From a virus: a stretch of DNA of 35,040 nt. The notes beneath the pieces were generated by a model. It searched no databases. It worked only from the letters and a program-made list of their open reading frames with translations, and had not been told where the DNA came from. The stretch lies in IMG/VR virus record IMGVR_UViG_3300006754_000064, positions 1-35,040 of that record. One strand, 5' to 3'. Positions 25,501 to 33,102 of this stretch are shown piece after piece; positions within the stretch are counted from its first letter, which is position 1, and the number at the start of each line of letters is the position of its first letter. Position numbers and translations under genes: made by a program.

Positions 25501-26647
25501 ACCATTCAGACCAAGATGATGCTGAAGTAACTGCAGTATATCCTCCAATTGACCCAACCCAAGTTTGAGAGCCTTCTGCTATTAAATCTGCTACTATAAC
25601 AGTATTATCATCGGAACTTCCAGATAATCCTGTATTAATTACACCTTCTGCATATGTAGTTGCTGTATGTGCACTTGAAACGAACATACTAACTGATAAC
25701 CCTGAATATCCACTATCGTAACAATCAGTAGCGGAACCACCAGTATACTCAAAGAAACTAGCATACCAACCATCATTTGTGTCTCCTGAAAAATCTGCTG
25801 CAGTTACAGCGTCAGCGTATGTATACCCTAAACCGTCAAATCGTGGTCCTAGGTTTGCATCAATACCAAATCTATTGTCTAACGCGACAGGTTGTCCTGT
25901 AGCACCAGTTATAGTTGGCATTTGTAAAGAAGTGTCACCTGTGGACATATATCCCCAATACCAGAAATTATCTGTCACAGTATCATCCCATTGAGTAATA
26001 CCGCTTGGTAGTGTGGCGTTAACAAATGAGGCAACTTCATCTACGAATGTTCCTAAACTTGCACCTGTATCATCATATAATGTTTCACCAGTTAAAGCGT
26101 ATCCTACCATAAAAGCTAAATTACCTAATGCGGTTGCTGAACTAAGAGGTGAAGAAAACTCAGTGGTAGTCGCTGTTGTTAACTCTTGGAATATGTTTGA
26201 GGAGTTTATGGTAGCACTAGTTAGTGGAATCCATAAAGCTGTTTCTTCCCACGCGGTTGTAGTAGAAGCAGTCGCTCCGGTTGCTACATTTGCTGGGTCT
26301 AATCCACCAATAGTGGTAAAATTCCATGAAGGTCCCGCATCGTATCCGGATAAACCTAATACTCTAGTTACAAATAATTGATTAGATTGTTCAAGGTAAG
26401 ACCTAGCTATAAAACTTAATTCATACTTTGGGATTTGACTATCCACAAATTTTTCCGGACTAGTATCACCAAATCTTGTTCTAAATTCGTCAAACGAACT
26501 AATAAAGATAGGTTCAAATGCTGGTCCCTTACTGGTTTCTCCTACAGCACCTAAGGTTGTAACACCAACGCTCTGTGCTACAAATGTTAAATCTTGCTCC
26601 GCGGTATAAACACCAGGTGAGACAAATACTTTGTTATTTTCAGCCAT
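22586..26647 (-). CDS. tail sheath protein (gp18 family), very long
   Basis: 1353 aa, about twice T4 gp18 (659). The N-terminus FVSPGVYTAEQDLTFVAQS with GAVGETSKGPAFEP and FDEFRTRFGD is characteristic of sheath proteins. The conserved C-terminal part carries VNAIKARTKLTLDDRDTLYV, INPIATFSDVGPIIFGNKTL, INVRRLLLQTRKLISAVAV and IYIKPTRALEFIFIEFLIT. The sheath contracts to drive the tube into the cell. The extra length lies mainly in a Gly/Ser/Thr-rich stretch (about residues 115-555), without proteolysis or enzyme motifs, probably surface domains on the outside of the sheath. Its 71-base upstream spacer holds a TATTTATAA element and a small plus-strand gene lies beyond. Confidence 0.95.
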   Translation of the reverse strand: MAENNKVFVSPGVYTAEQDLTFVAQSVGVTTLGAVGETSKGPAFEPIFISSFDEFRTRFGDTSPEKFVDSQIPKYELSFIARSYLEQSNQLFVTRVLGLSGYDAGPSWNFTTIGGLDPANVATGATASTTTAWEETALWIPLTSATINSSNIFQELTTATTTEFSSPLSSATALGNLAFMVGYALTGETLYDDTGASLGTFVDEVASFVNATLPSGITQWDDTVTDNFWYWGYMSTGDTSLQMPTITGATGQPVALDNRFGIDANLGPRFDGLGYTYADAVTAADFSGDTNDGWYASFFEYTGGSATDCYDSGYSGLSVSMFVSSAHTATTYAEGVINTGLSGSSDDNTVIVADLIAEGSQTWVGSIGGYTAVTSASSWSEWSFGGAYFGDFTPGGLGAAQWYSYSAGTSATLGYLPTVYPFVGATYGTGSTFSGAIETLQTLGISNYSGGVTDYELISCDNSTDIYGSAPAYTAVQVTLSGFANTGIAQEGQPTQQARAGDGGGLINVTSPSETGTTVMWFTGNSLSSFTTFYTGTCSAITYLALSVSGCSEIIGNMNGGGIDPYTDYHGMVVATLRSRGESTLTTGGPIYQISADTTDSTSNQLGGVAMECTGEYTEIINNPFNVFGISAKTDAGIVHNFKVSLDSSSKDYLPRVLGRGVFDRVDTEVPIFVEEVYPNITKYLYRRQKIRGLNCCVCYLPSARFNNTNRTSIGWYMNQWQTPVTPYVVSELKGTSVDRLFRFISVSDGTKANREIKLSIINISWERGEFDILVRDFNDTDANPVILEKYTRCSLDPNLVSFVGRKIGTSDGEYQLRSTYTMLELTEDLKEGDLKDSLPCGFEGYRLRTYCTSNKIPVAQWKTKYYTAGETIYDPYFDGSGNQSNASISAGDNIRRNFLGYSDGEGAAIDNDIFEFKGFKTPSSVCTDTTGEDWPDLTQGFHMDSGATVVIAGSGSYLSLTSTTLSGTAMFMVGDASFTKEPTSTTNPYYKLQSRKFSLVPHGGFDGWDDYRKTRTNGDNYRLGLTGFLNGACSDTSFPDGAGYGTFKKTGTDQSNSDYYAYQTAYETFANPEAIDINLFTTPGIDYVNNLGLSNSVIDMIESERADSLYVSTTPDYNMFVSTSSSATDKISPTEAVNNLEDSFIDSNYTATYYPWVQVRDNNSNRQLYIPPTAEVLRNMALTDNIAFPWFASAGYTRGVVNAIKARTKLTLDDRDTLYVGRINPIATFSDVGPIIFGNKTLQIKESALDRINVRRLLLQTRKLISAVAVRLLFEQNDDVVRQQFLDLVNPILDSIRRDRGLTDFRVVLSNDPEEIDRNEMNGQIYIKPTRALEFIFIEFLITPTGASFEDI

Positions 26648-26682
26648 TTTATTATATAATTTAAAAGGTTATTTTATTTTTA

Positions 26683-26691
26683 TTATAAATA
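26683..26691 (-). promoter_or_regulatory. TATTTATAA element before the sheath gene
   Basis: TATTTATAA on the coding strand 35 bases before the sheath ATG, a spacing that fits a promoter -10 element with a ~25-base leader. Confidence 0.4.
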
Positions 26692-26780
26692 TTAATGCAA
26701 AGACCAAAAGTTTGTCTATATAAGTAGATAATTATAGATAAGTGGGAAAATTTTCTTACTTTTTTCTACCTTAAATTAAT

Positions 26781-26927
26781 ATGGAAATTAAAAATCTTAA
26801 AATAAAAAAAGAGTATCACACTATTCTAAAATCCTATTGTAAAAAAAAAGGGTTAGTTATGTCAAGATTTTTAGAGAAACTCATAGAAAAAACTTGTAAG
26901 GATAAAAAAGATATATATGGTGAATAA
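26781..26927 (+). CDS. small ribbon-helix-helix-like protein
   Basis: 48 aa (MEIKNLKIKKEYHTILKSYC then KKKGLVMSRFLEKLIEKT). A short beta strand (NLKI), a helix (EYHTILKSYCKKK), a glycine turn and a second helix (SRFLEKLIEKT) give the ribbon-helix-helix (Arc/MetJ type) pattern of small DNA-binding repressors. It lies on the plus strand, antisense inside the minus-strand sheath/gp15 transcription path, and ends 3 bases before the gp15-like gene's stop. No clear promoter was found upstream. It may regulate transcription; the target is unknown. Confidence 0.6.
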   Translation: MEIKNLKIKKEYHTILKSYCKKKGLVMSRFLEKLIEKTCKDKKDIYGE

Positions 26928-26930
26928 AAA

Positions 26931-28274
26931 TTAAGGGTGTATAGTGTCTTCTACTACCACATAAGAGTCTAAAGTTGAATCAATAGGAATTATAGAAACT
27001 GTATAACACCCTCCTTTGTTGACATTTAAAGGAAAGGTATAATCAAACCCATTTGTCACATTTATAGTAGGTGTAGATAAATAACCTGACCCAGAATTTA
27101 TTATATCAATTGTACTTACTGTTCCGTTAGTTACCGTAGCGGTCGCGGTAGCAGTCACACCACTTGATGGTGCGTCACTAAAAACCACGCTAGGGTTAGA
27201 GTCGTACCCTTGACCTCCATCTGTAATTACAACAGCTGTAACAGAACCACCAACCAGAGTGGCAGTAACTGTAGCTTGTTCATTGGGTTCTACAGTAACA
27301 GATATAGAACTTACATTATCCATCCTATTTAAACTAACTGTTGCATTATATGGGTAACACACCGAGGTACTACAAGGAGATGCGCACCCAGTAGCAAAAG
27401 TTAACTTACGTCTATAGTGATTGGCGTTTGGACTATTGATTGGTACCCCGTCAATTACCGAATTACTTCCGCTACCACTTCTGTGAGAGAGTGTAGCGGT
27501 ATCAAATAACATTAAAGACCTTGTAATAGCTGGTTTTACTTCAAATTCTTCTTCATCTATTAAAAATCCTTGTAATTGGAAAGTATAGTTCTGTTGGTAA
27601 TATCTTCTATCTTCTGTATCTATTACACTTTCATCACTCAAAGTCGTCATTACAATAGGTATGTAATGTCCTTTAACAAAAGTATAAGCTTGACGTGAAG
27701 TAAATTTTTGCATTACTTTTCTATTAAAGGTATTAAGTTCTCGCATTCTATTACTTATAATTTTAACATCATATGTAATGTCTACAGGAACAGGTTGAGG
27801 AATTGTATAAACATCCATCCCTTTTCTAACACCGTCCCATGTTGGTACTTTTGCAAAATGAAATTGTTTTCTATCAGGAATTGTATAAATTAAAGAGGGG
27901 TTAGAACCATATTGTACATCAGGTTTTCTTACTACCACAATAAAAGGTAACTCCACATTTCTATCTTCATTTGCAAATGTCCATGTTTGGGCGAATTCAC
28001 CCCATCTTTGTATGGTAAGTATTCGGTCTATTATGTTAATTTTTTTACCCCCTATACTTATCCCTAATTCATTATTAACAAAGTCTAACATTCCACCATC
28101 CATATCTTCATGTAAAATAGACTTGGGTAAGAAGGTCCCATCTTCTGTAATATAATCTGCAAGTTCTTTTCTTCTAATAGGCGTCGTTACCCCACCATAC
28201 CCAAAAGGATATTGTGGTTGTATCGGCTGGGGAGCTATATTGATGTCTTTTTTAACTTTCTTTGGTAATGCCAT
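26931..28274 (-). CDS. gp15-like tail sheath terminator/stabiliser with beta repeats
   Basis: 447 aa; T4 gp15 has 272. Residues ~160-255 resemble gp15: PVDITYDVKIISNRMRELNT, FNRKVMQKFTSRQAYTFVKG, YIPIVMTTLSDES, then QQNYTFQLQGFLIDEEEFEV. In T4 this protein caps the tube and sheath and meets the neck. The C-terminal third is extra: two tandem Gly-Tyr repeats (VVITDGGQGYDSNPSVVFSD and IDIINSGSGYLSTPTINVTN, about residues 348-409) inside a beta-rich, Thr-rich region. Located directly upstream of the sheath gene, the usual neighbour. The ATG overlaps the preceding stop as TAATG. Confidence 0.7.
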   Translation of the reverse strand: MALPKKVKKDINIAPQPIQPQYPFGYGGVTTPIRRKELADYITEDGTFLPKSILHEDMDGGMLDFVNNELGISIGGKKINIIDRILTIQRWGEFAQTWTFANEDRNVELPFIVVVRKPDVQYGSNPSLIYTIPDRKQFHFAKVPTWDGVRKGMDVYTIPQPVPVDITYDVKIISNRMRELNTFNRKVMQKFTSRQAYTFVKGHYIPIVMTTLSDESVIDTEDRRYYQQNYTFQLQGFLIDEEEFEVKPAITRSLMLFDTATLSHRSGSGSNSVIDGVPINSPNANHYRRKLTFATGCASPCSTSVCYPYNATVSLNRMDNVSSISVTVEPNEQATVTATLVGGSVTAVVITDGGQGYDSNPSVVFSDAPSSGVTATATATVTNGTVSTIDIINSGSGYLSTPTINVTNGFDYTFPLNVNKGGCYTVSIIPIDSTLDSYVVVEDTIHP

Positions 28275-28792
28275 TATATTCCTTTAAATTGATTTGGTGT
28301 AACGTAAGCACACATTATGGTTCTATAGAAAGCTTTGTACCCACCAATCGTATGTTTTAAATCAGAAGTTACCCTTCCATCATTAGTTACACTATAATAT
28401 CTCATTCTGACCTCACTTTCAGCATACCCTATATAATCACCATAAGATATGTCTACCCCCAACTCTTCTAAATGCTTAGTATAGACACTAAATGTAAGAT
28501 TGCCTGGTTCCTGTTGATTGACGAGACCACCGGCATAACTTTTATTCTGTGGTTCAGCAATTTTAACATAACCATTTAATTCTACAGGTGGTTTGTATCT
28601 TATTTCTTCTGGACCGGCTTCCCCATATATGTCATCTACATCTGTTTTGGTACGGTCCACTTGGAATAGTACGAGGGTAAATCTCATGTCCCCATGTAAC
28701 CACTCCATCCCCATTCTTTGTTCTAAAGCAAAATCTTCAGACCCAAAGAAACGAGATATTCTAGTAATTGGTATTTTCTTTTGTTCAGCCAT
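28274..28792 (-). CDS. gp14-like neck protein
   Basis: 172 aa. FFGSEDFALEQRMGMEWLHG, then VDRTKTDVDDIYGEAGPEEI and RYKPPVELNG resemble the DIYGE region of neck proteins in distant T4-like phages; the second half (GDYIGYAESEVRMRYYSVTN) is beta-rich. It is shorter than T4 gp14 (256 aa). It probably joins the portal/gp13 ring to the tail terminator. Next to the gp15-like gene with a one-base overlap. By position it could also be a head-completion protein. Confidence 0.5.
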   Translation of the reverse strand: MAEQKKIPITRISRFFGSEDFALEQRMGMEWLHGDMRFTLVLFQVDRTKTDVDDIYGEAGPEEIRYKPPVELNGYVKIAEPQNKSYAGGLVNQQEPGNLTFSVYTKHLEELGVDISYGDYIGYAESEVRMRYYSVTNDGRVTSDLKHTIGGYKAFYRTIMCAYVTPNQFKGI

Positions 28793-28797
28793 TATAT

Positions 28798-28806
28798 TAA
28801 TAAATA
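28798..28806 (-). promoter_or_regulatory. TATTTATTA element before the neck gene
   Basis: TATTTATTA on the coding strand 5 bases before the ATG at 28792, in a 57-base divergent gap shared with the helicase gene. Too near the ATG for a simple -10 box. Confidence 0.25.
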
Positions 28807-28849
28807 CTTTGTTGTCAATGTTATATTATATTCTTATTATTTAATACGT

Positions 28850-29599
28850 ATGGATATAACAATTCCCGAAATAGAAGCGAAAAAAATTTTGGCACAGTAT
28901 TCTGGTGCCAATAACTATATTATTAATTTACAATCTTATTATAAACTCTACAAATCTAGACATCTTACCAGAAGTCAATCAGATTATATTATTACAAACC
29001 ATAATAACACACCTAAAATCGCAAGAAAATGGGTAGAGATAGATGATTATTTTGCTGAGACTTTAATGAATAAACATTTATTACCTCAAAAACCAGAGAA
29101 AATATGGGTAGAAAAAATATTAGCGTCAAGCGAAAAAGCTTATCATTTATGGGGTAAAATTTTAGAAACACAAAATCTATATAGTTTGTGGGTACCCAAA
29201 AATCAACTTGTAATTAACACAGAAAGGAAGGTAGAGGTAGATTACTCACCTTATTCACATCGAGCCCCTTATGACCACCAAAAAGTAGCAATAGAAAAAT
29301 TATTAGGTAATGATAAATTTATACTTGCAGATGATATGGGTGTTGGTAAAACTACTAGTGGTGTTATCGCGGCTTTAGAAAGTGGAGCTAAAAAAGTTTT
29401 AGTTATGTGTCCCGCTACTCTGAAATTTAATTGGAAAAGAGAAATCGAAAATTATACCGATGAAGAAGTAGGAATAGTAGAAGGTAAAAAATGGCAGGAT
29501 GGAAAATTTGTTATTATTAATTATGATATTTTAAAAAATTTTCATTCTACTACTAAGGAAGGTCCTAATAAATTATGGAATATGATTTTGACCTGGTAA
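28850..29599 (+). CDS. SNF2-type helicase, N-terminal fragment (motif I half)
   Basis: 249 aa. Carries Walker A DDMGVGKTT (motif I) and motif Ia VLVMCPATLKFNWKRE, then VIINYDIL, and stops (TAA) just before the DEAH box. The order PYDHQKVAIEKLL, then motif I, matches SNF2/UvsW-like DNA translocases, related to SMARCAL1-type annealing helicases. Without the second half it cannot hydrolyse ATP by the usual mechanism. ORF2 begins inside its end, 22 bases before the stop. The start at 28850 (MDITIPEIEAKK) is preferred; the alternative at 28781 would lie over the divergent neck gene. This is either a natural split gene or a one-base frameshift. Confidence 0.8.
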   Translation: MDITIPEIEAKKILAQYSGANNYIINLQSYYKLYKSRHLTRSQSDYIITNHNNTPKIARKWVEIDDYFAETLMNKHLLPQKPEKIWVEKILASSEKAYHLWGKILETQNLYSLWVPKNQLVINTERKVEVDYSPYSHRAPYDHQKVAIEKLLGNDKFILADDMGVGKTTSGVIAALESGAKKVLVMCPATLKFNWKREIENYTDEEVGIVEGKKWQDGKFVIINYDILKNFHSTTKEGPNKLWNMILTW

Positions 29600-30585
29600 T
29601 TATTGATGAGGCTCATTATATTTCCAATTCCAAAGCTCAAAGAACTAAGTTAGCTAACGATATTGTTAAAAAAGTAGGAAAGGTATGGTTATTAACTGGA
29701 ACCCCAATGACTTCAAGGCCGATGAATTATTATAACCTATTACGAATAGTAGAATCTAGAGTCACAAAGAACTGGGTTGGGTACGTTAGAAGGTATTGTG
29801 AAGGTTATCAAATTCATAAAGGTGGTAGAAAAATATGGTTAACTAATGGAGCGTCTAACTTAGATGAGTTACGGGAAAGAACTAAACAAAAAGTTTTAAG
29901 AAGATTAAAAGAAGAAATATTAGATTTGCCGGATAAGATTATTACCCCGATATTTCTAGAATTAAAGTCGGCTGAGTATGAAAGGGAGGTTGGTGAATAC
30001 TTGGATTGGGCTCATGAGAATCAAAACCAAAGTTTATCCATTCAATTAAATAAACTTATGAAAATTAGACAATTAATAGCACAAGAAAAATTAATTACTA
30101 CTTTTGATTTGATAGACCAGTGTTTAGAACAAGATAAAAAAGTTATAGTTTTTACCAATTTTACTGAGCCTTTAATGCAAATTTGGTCTAAGTATAAAAA
30201 AATTGCCGTACCGTTATATGGGCAAATGAAAAAAGAACAGAGACAGGAAAGTGTAGATAAGTTTCAAAATGACCATAAAACTAAAATATTTGTATCCAAT
30301 ATTATAGCTGGTGGAGTGGGAATAACCTTAACAGAAGCTGAAGTTGTTATCTTTAATGACCTTTCTTTTGTGCCTGCTACTATGTCACAAGCAGAAGATA
30401 GAGCTTTTAGAATTGGTCAAAAAAATAATGTATCATGTTTATATCCTATTTTTGATAACACCGTAGAGCGTATAATATATAATATGGTAGAAAAGAAAAA
30501 ACGCATTATAGATACGGTTATGGGGGATAACATATCGGAAGAGGATATGTTCTCTGAAATTCTACAAGAAATGCAATCTTTATAG
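29575..30585 (+). CDS. SNF2-type helicase, C-terminal fragment (DEAH and motifs III-VI)
   Basis: 336 aa. It starts immediately before motif II: LVIIDEAHYISN. Then motif III LLTGTPMTS, the helicase C domain (KVIVFTNFTEPL, LYGQM, KIFVSNIIAGGVGITLTEA), and motif VI QAEDRAFRIGQKNNV. This is a complete second half of a SNF2-family ATPase. It lies in the -1 frame relative to the first fragment, and the protein sequence continues across the junction without a gap. AAGGAAGG stands 12-14 bases before its ATG and could act as a ribosome binding site, allowing separate translation as a two-subunit enzyme. No canonical slippery heptamer is present in the overlap. Expected role: fork remodelling or branch migration with UvsX. 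Confidence 0.85.
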   Translation: MEYDFDLVIIDEAHYISNSKAQRTKLANDIVKKVGKVWLLTGTPMTSRPMNYYNLLRIVESRVTKNWVGYVRRYCEGYQIHKGGRKIWLTNGASNLDELRERTKQKVLRRLKEEILDLPDKIITPIFLELKSAEYEREVGEYLDWAHENQNQSLSIQLNKLMKIRQLIAQEKLITTFDLIDQCLEQDKKVIVFTNFTEPLMQIWSKYKKIAVPLYGQMKKEQRQESVDKFQNDHKTKIFVSNIIAGGVGITLTEAEVVIFNDLSFVPATMSQAEDRAFRIGQKNNVSCLYPIFDNTVERIIYNMVEKKKRIIDTVMGDNISEEDMFSEILQEMQSL

Positions 30586-30586
30586 G

Positions 30587-30595
30587 TATTTATTA
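30587..30595 (+). promoter_or_regulatory. TATTTATTA element before the phosphatase fusion gene
   Basis: TATTTATTA 12 bases before the ATG at 30608 in a 22-base gap following the helicase stop. Member of the recurring element family. Confidence 0.35.
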
Positions 30596-30607
30596 AAAAA
30601 ACCCATA

Positions 30608-31675
30608 ATGAAAATTATTAAAGAAGAAATAAATAGAATTAGAGAAATTATGAGTTTACCTCTATTAAAAGAAGATGAAACTCTAACTACTGGGACAACT
30701 ACACAGGTAGAAATAATAATGGATTCTGACGTAGAATCTATTTTACAAGGAAAAAATATACTTAAAAGAGGTCATAAGGGTAAATTAGTATCTAATATAC
30801 AACAGAAATTAGTAGTGGACTATAATATAGATTTAGGAGAATATGGAAAATTAAAAGATGGTGTAGATGGAGTTTTTGGGTCTAAAACTAAAGAAGGGGT
30901 AAAAGAATTTCAAAAAACATTTAATTTAGTGGTAGATGGTATCGTTGGTCCTTGTACCTTGGATACCATAATAAATGGTGTAGCTAATAAATGTTGTGAG
31001 AGTGGTAAATGTAAAACTGAAGAATGTAAGGATACCAATTTTTGCCCTGCTAAGAAAAATATTAAATCCCAAAAAACCAATACCAACACAAAGAAGAACG
31101 AGAGAGAAGTGGAGAATGTTAAAGTAAATAAGAAATTACCAAGAAAATTTGAATTAATACCAGGAGGTGCAGGCAATTATAGAACGGGACAACCTTCACT
31201 AGGACAATTAAAATATATTTTACAAGATGAATTTCCAGAGATTCAAAGAGTGGTTAGGATGAATGGGTCTAGAGAGGTAAGTGTCTCTATTGAGAAGGAG
31301 AAAGAATTGGTGGAGGGTCTAGGTAAAGAATTTATTTGGATTAATGCCCATAAAGGGTATAGACGAGGAGAAGGGTATGTAGATTCTATGAATGTTGTTA
31401 TCCCATTATTAATGGAAGGTAATACTCTGATTCATTGTACCGCGGGAAAAGATAGGACTGGATTTATGGTAGCACGTTACCTGAAGGATATCGGTTATAA
31501 TAACTGGAGTGATGAAGACTTATGGGATTATACTGTAGATTTTAACAGTTGGGAACGAAAAGGTTATATTTGTAATAATACAGACTATAAAAAGTATATG
31601 GAAGGATTCTATACTATAAACGATTGGTGTTCTGCCAATTCTGAAAGACGGTCCTGTCGTGTATGTAGAGGATAA
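30608..31675 (+). CDS. leader + peptidoglycan-binding domain + tyrosine phosphatase fusion
   Basis: 355 aa in three parts. Leader MKIIKEEINRIREIMSLPLL with K21-E22/D23, a possible cleavage after E22. PG_binding_1-like domain, about 48-122: LKRGHKGKLVSNIQQKLV, YGKLKDGVDGVFGSKTKEGV, FNLVVDGIVGPCTLDTI. A Cys-rich, Lys-rich linker (129-178). Tyrosine/dual-specificity phosphatase, about 185-355: NYRTGQPSLGQL, then the P-loop HCTAGKDRTG with nucleophile C277 and R283. So it may bind cell wall and remove phosphate from a protein or other substrate. Eight further cysteines in the linker and C-terminus (CNN, CSANSERRSCRVC) are unusual. If the leader directs packaging, this could be an injected effector; the pairing of wall binding with phosphatase is not one I know. 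Confidence 0.75.
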   Translation: MKIIKEEINRIREIMSLPLLKEDETLTTGTTTQVEIIMDSDVESILQGKNILKRGHKGKLVSNIQQKLVVDYNIDLGEYGKLKDGVDGVFGSKTKEGVKEFQKTFNLVVDGIVGPCTLDTIINGVANKCCESGKCKTEECKDTNFCPAKKNIKSQKTNTNTKKNEREVENVKVNKKLPRKFELIPGGAGNYRTGQPSLGQLKYILQDEFPEIQRVVRMNGSREVSVSIEKEKELVEGLGKEFIWINAHKGYRRGEGYVDSMNVVIPLLMEGNTLIHCTAGKDRTGFMVARYLKDIGYNNWSDEDLWDYTVDFNSWERKGYICNNTDYKKYMEGFYTINDWCSANSERRSCRVCRG

Positions 31676-31678
31676 ATT

Positions 31679-32155
31679 ATGAGGAATAATCCATTTGAAG
31701 ACTTAATAGACCAGTTAGACCCGGAACAAGGAGGCCCTTTACTTTCTTTAACTAGTCAAGAAAGACATGAAGTAGCAAGATTTGTAGAAAAGCTTAGACA
31801 ATGGGGACGATATAATACTGTAGTGACCGATTTAAGTCCTTTCCTTACAGACGCAAAAACCATTATAGAAGGAGAACTATCTCGAGAAATCCTTCAGTAT
31901 GCTAAAGAAACTGGTGAATTCCCAGTTAATATGAAAGAATTTATGGTAAACCAACCAGAGCCATTACAGTATATCTGGGAAAATTCCCAAAAAATGAGAG
32001 ACTTAATGACACGTGCAGCAATTCGTTTTATAGAAATGAACGAAAACTTGTCTATGGATGTGATTCAGGATGTATTTGAAACCTTAGCTCGAAAAATATA
32101 TCGTACTATCTTAACTGGTCCTTATTTAAAAAGAATTCAATCTAAGGAGCAATAA
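31679..32155 (+). CDS. alpha-helical hypothetical protein
   Basis: 158 aa, not recognised. Entirely helical-looking: FVEKLRQWGRYNTVVTDLSP, TIIEGELSREILQYAKETGE, MRDLMTRAAIRFIEMNENLS, VFETLARKIYRTILTGPYLK. No membrane segment, signal or leader motif. It follows the phosphatase fusion with a 3-base gap and ends at a terminator, so the two are co-expressed; no functional link is visible beyond that. Confidence 0.6.
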   Translation: MRNNPFEDLIDQLDPEQGGPLLSLTSQERHEVARFVEKLRQWGRYNTVVTDLSPFLTDAKTIIEGELSREILQYAKETGEFPVNMKEFMVNQPEPLQYIWENSQKMRDLMTRAAIRFIEMNENLSMDVIQDVFETLARKIYRTILTGPYLKRIQSKEQ

Positions 32156-32182
32156 AAAACCCCGACCGTCGTCAGGGTTTTT
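32155..32182. terminator. bidirectional Rho-independent terminator
   Basis: Stem AAAAACCC/GGGTTTTT with an inner GAC/GTC pair, directly at the stop of the 158-aa gene. T-runs on both strands let it serve the plus genes and the convergent outer-membrane protein gene. Confidence 0.75.
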
Positions 32183-32292
32183 GCAACTCATAAGTTATCT
32201 AAAATCCGTTATTAGTTTCCATCTTTTGGTTGCGGGAAAAAACTTTCACTAATTGCAACCGTTTCAAATTACTTATCCTGTTCTTCTACTTT

Positions 32293-32718
32293 TTAGAATC
32301 TATATGATAAACCAAGATTGAAAGTGCCCTCTCTTTCTTCGTTTTCATCTTCTTTTAATCCCATACTATAGTTTGGTTCGACATTAAGTCCCTTCCATAC
32401 ATTGAAAGAGTAGCCAATCCCAATTGTCATATTGTCCATCATTTCTTCGGTTGGTGCTTGAAGTGAAATGTACGCATCTCCATTTAAGTTATAACGTGCC
32501 CATAGGTCATAATTCATATCACCTAATGAGTCTTCCCCAGCTTGAATCATACCTAGAGTCCATGTATCGTTTAAAGCATACCCAAAACCAAAGTTTTGTG
32601 TTACTTTATCCATCATTTCTTCTTGGTCCCCATCATAAGTGGATACTACCATGAAACTTTGTGCAGACGCAAATAACGTTGAGAGTGCTATAGCGGATGT
32701 TAAAAATAATTTTTTCAT
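32293..32718 (-). CDS. outer-membrane beta-barrel protein with signal peptide
   Basis: 141 aa. Signal peptide MKKLFLTSAIALSTLFASAQ typical of Bacteroidota. The mature part shows alternating hydrophobic/polar strands (NFGFGYALNDTWTLGMIQAG, NYDLWARYNLN, MTIGIGYSFNVWKGLNVEPN) and ends LGLSYRF; the terminal Phe after aromatic/hydrophobic alternation is the BAM-recognised end of barrel proteins. The size suggests a small barrel of about 6-8 strands. Carried by a phage, it could alter the cell surface, for example blocking superinfection, or be a receptor decoy. No homologue of known function recognised. Confidence 0.75.
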   Translation of the reverse strand: MKKLFLTSAIALSTLFASAQSFMVVSTYDGDQEEMMDKVTQNFGFGYALNDTWTLGMIQAGEDSLGDMNYDLWARYNLNGDAYISLQAPTEEMMDNMTIGIGYSFNVWKGLNVEPNYSMGLKEDENEEREGTFNLGLSYRF

Positions 32719-32819
32719 ATTAAAATTGTTTTCTTTTTTTTATATTCTCATTTTTTTTTCGATGTAAGAGAATTATCTTCATCACTTTTTACTAACCATG
32801 TGAAAACATAGTTAAATTT

Positions 32820-33047
32820 TTACTTCTTGTCAACGAAGAAGGAAGCTACAATCAGTAACACTACAAAGCCAACGAATCCTCCATTACCCAATGAAGTAAT
32901 TAAACTCGTTAAATTTGTTATTACGTCAAATTCAAAAACTGCGCCACCTGTTAATACGTACCATAAGATTGATAGTGGGATTAGACTTACAAAAAATCCA
33001 GTAATTCCTCCTACAAATCCTTTTACGTAACTAAACACTTTTTCCAT
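32820..33047 (-). CDS. small two-helix membrane protein (holin-like size)
   Basis: 75 aa. Hydrophobic segments at about 8-34 (VKGFVGGITGFFVSLIPLSI) and 53-71 (GGFVGFVVLLIVASFF), with charged ends (EK at the start, VDKK at the end). The topology allows a class II holin, but similar proteins occur with other roles and no endolysin is adjacent. The OMP gene follows on the same strand about 100 bases downstream. A 15-base palindrome 56 bases upstream may be an operator. Confidence 0.55.
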   Translation of the reverse strand: MEKVFSYVKGFVGGITGFFVSLIPLSILWYVLTGGAVFEFDVITNLTSLITSLGNGGFVGFVVLLIVASFFVDKK

Positions 33048-33102
33048 AATTTTATATTTTTTTTAAGGTTTATTAGTATCCATAAATACCATTAACTTTA
33101 TC

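Noticed and set aside
32228-32260. GGTTGC...GCAACC inverted repeat between convergent genes
   Set aside because: Only six base pairs with a 21-base loop in AT-rich spacer; a better terminator stands next to it.
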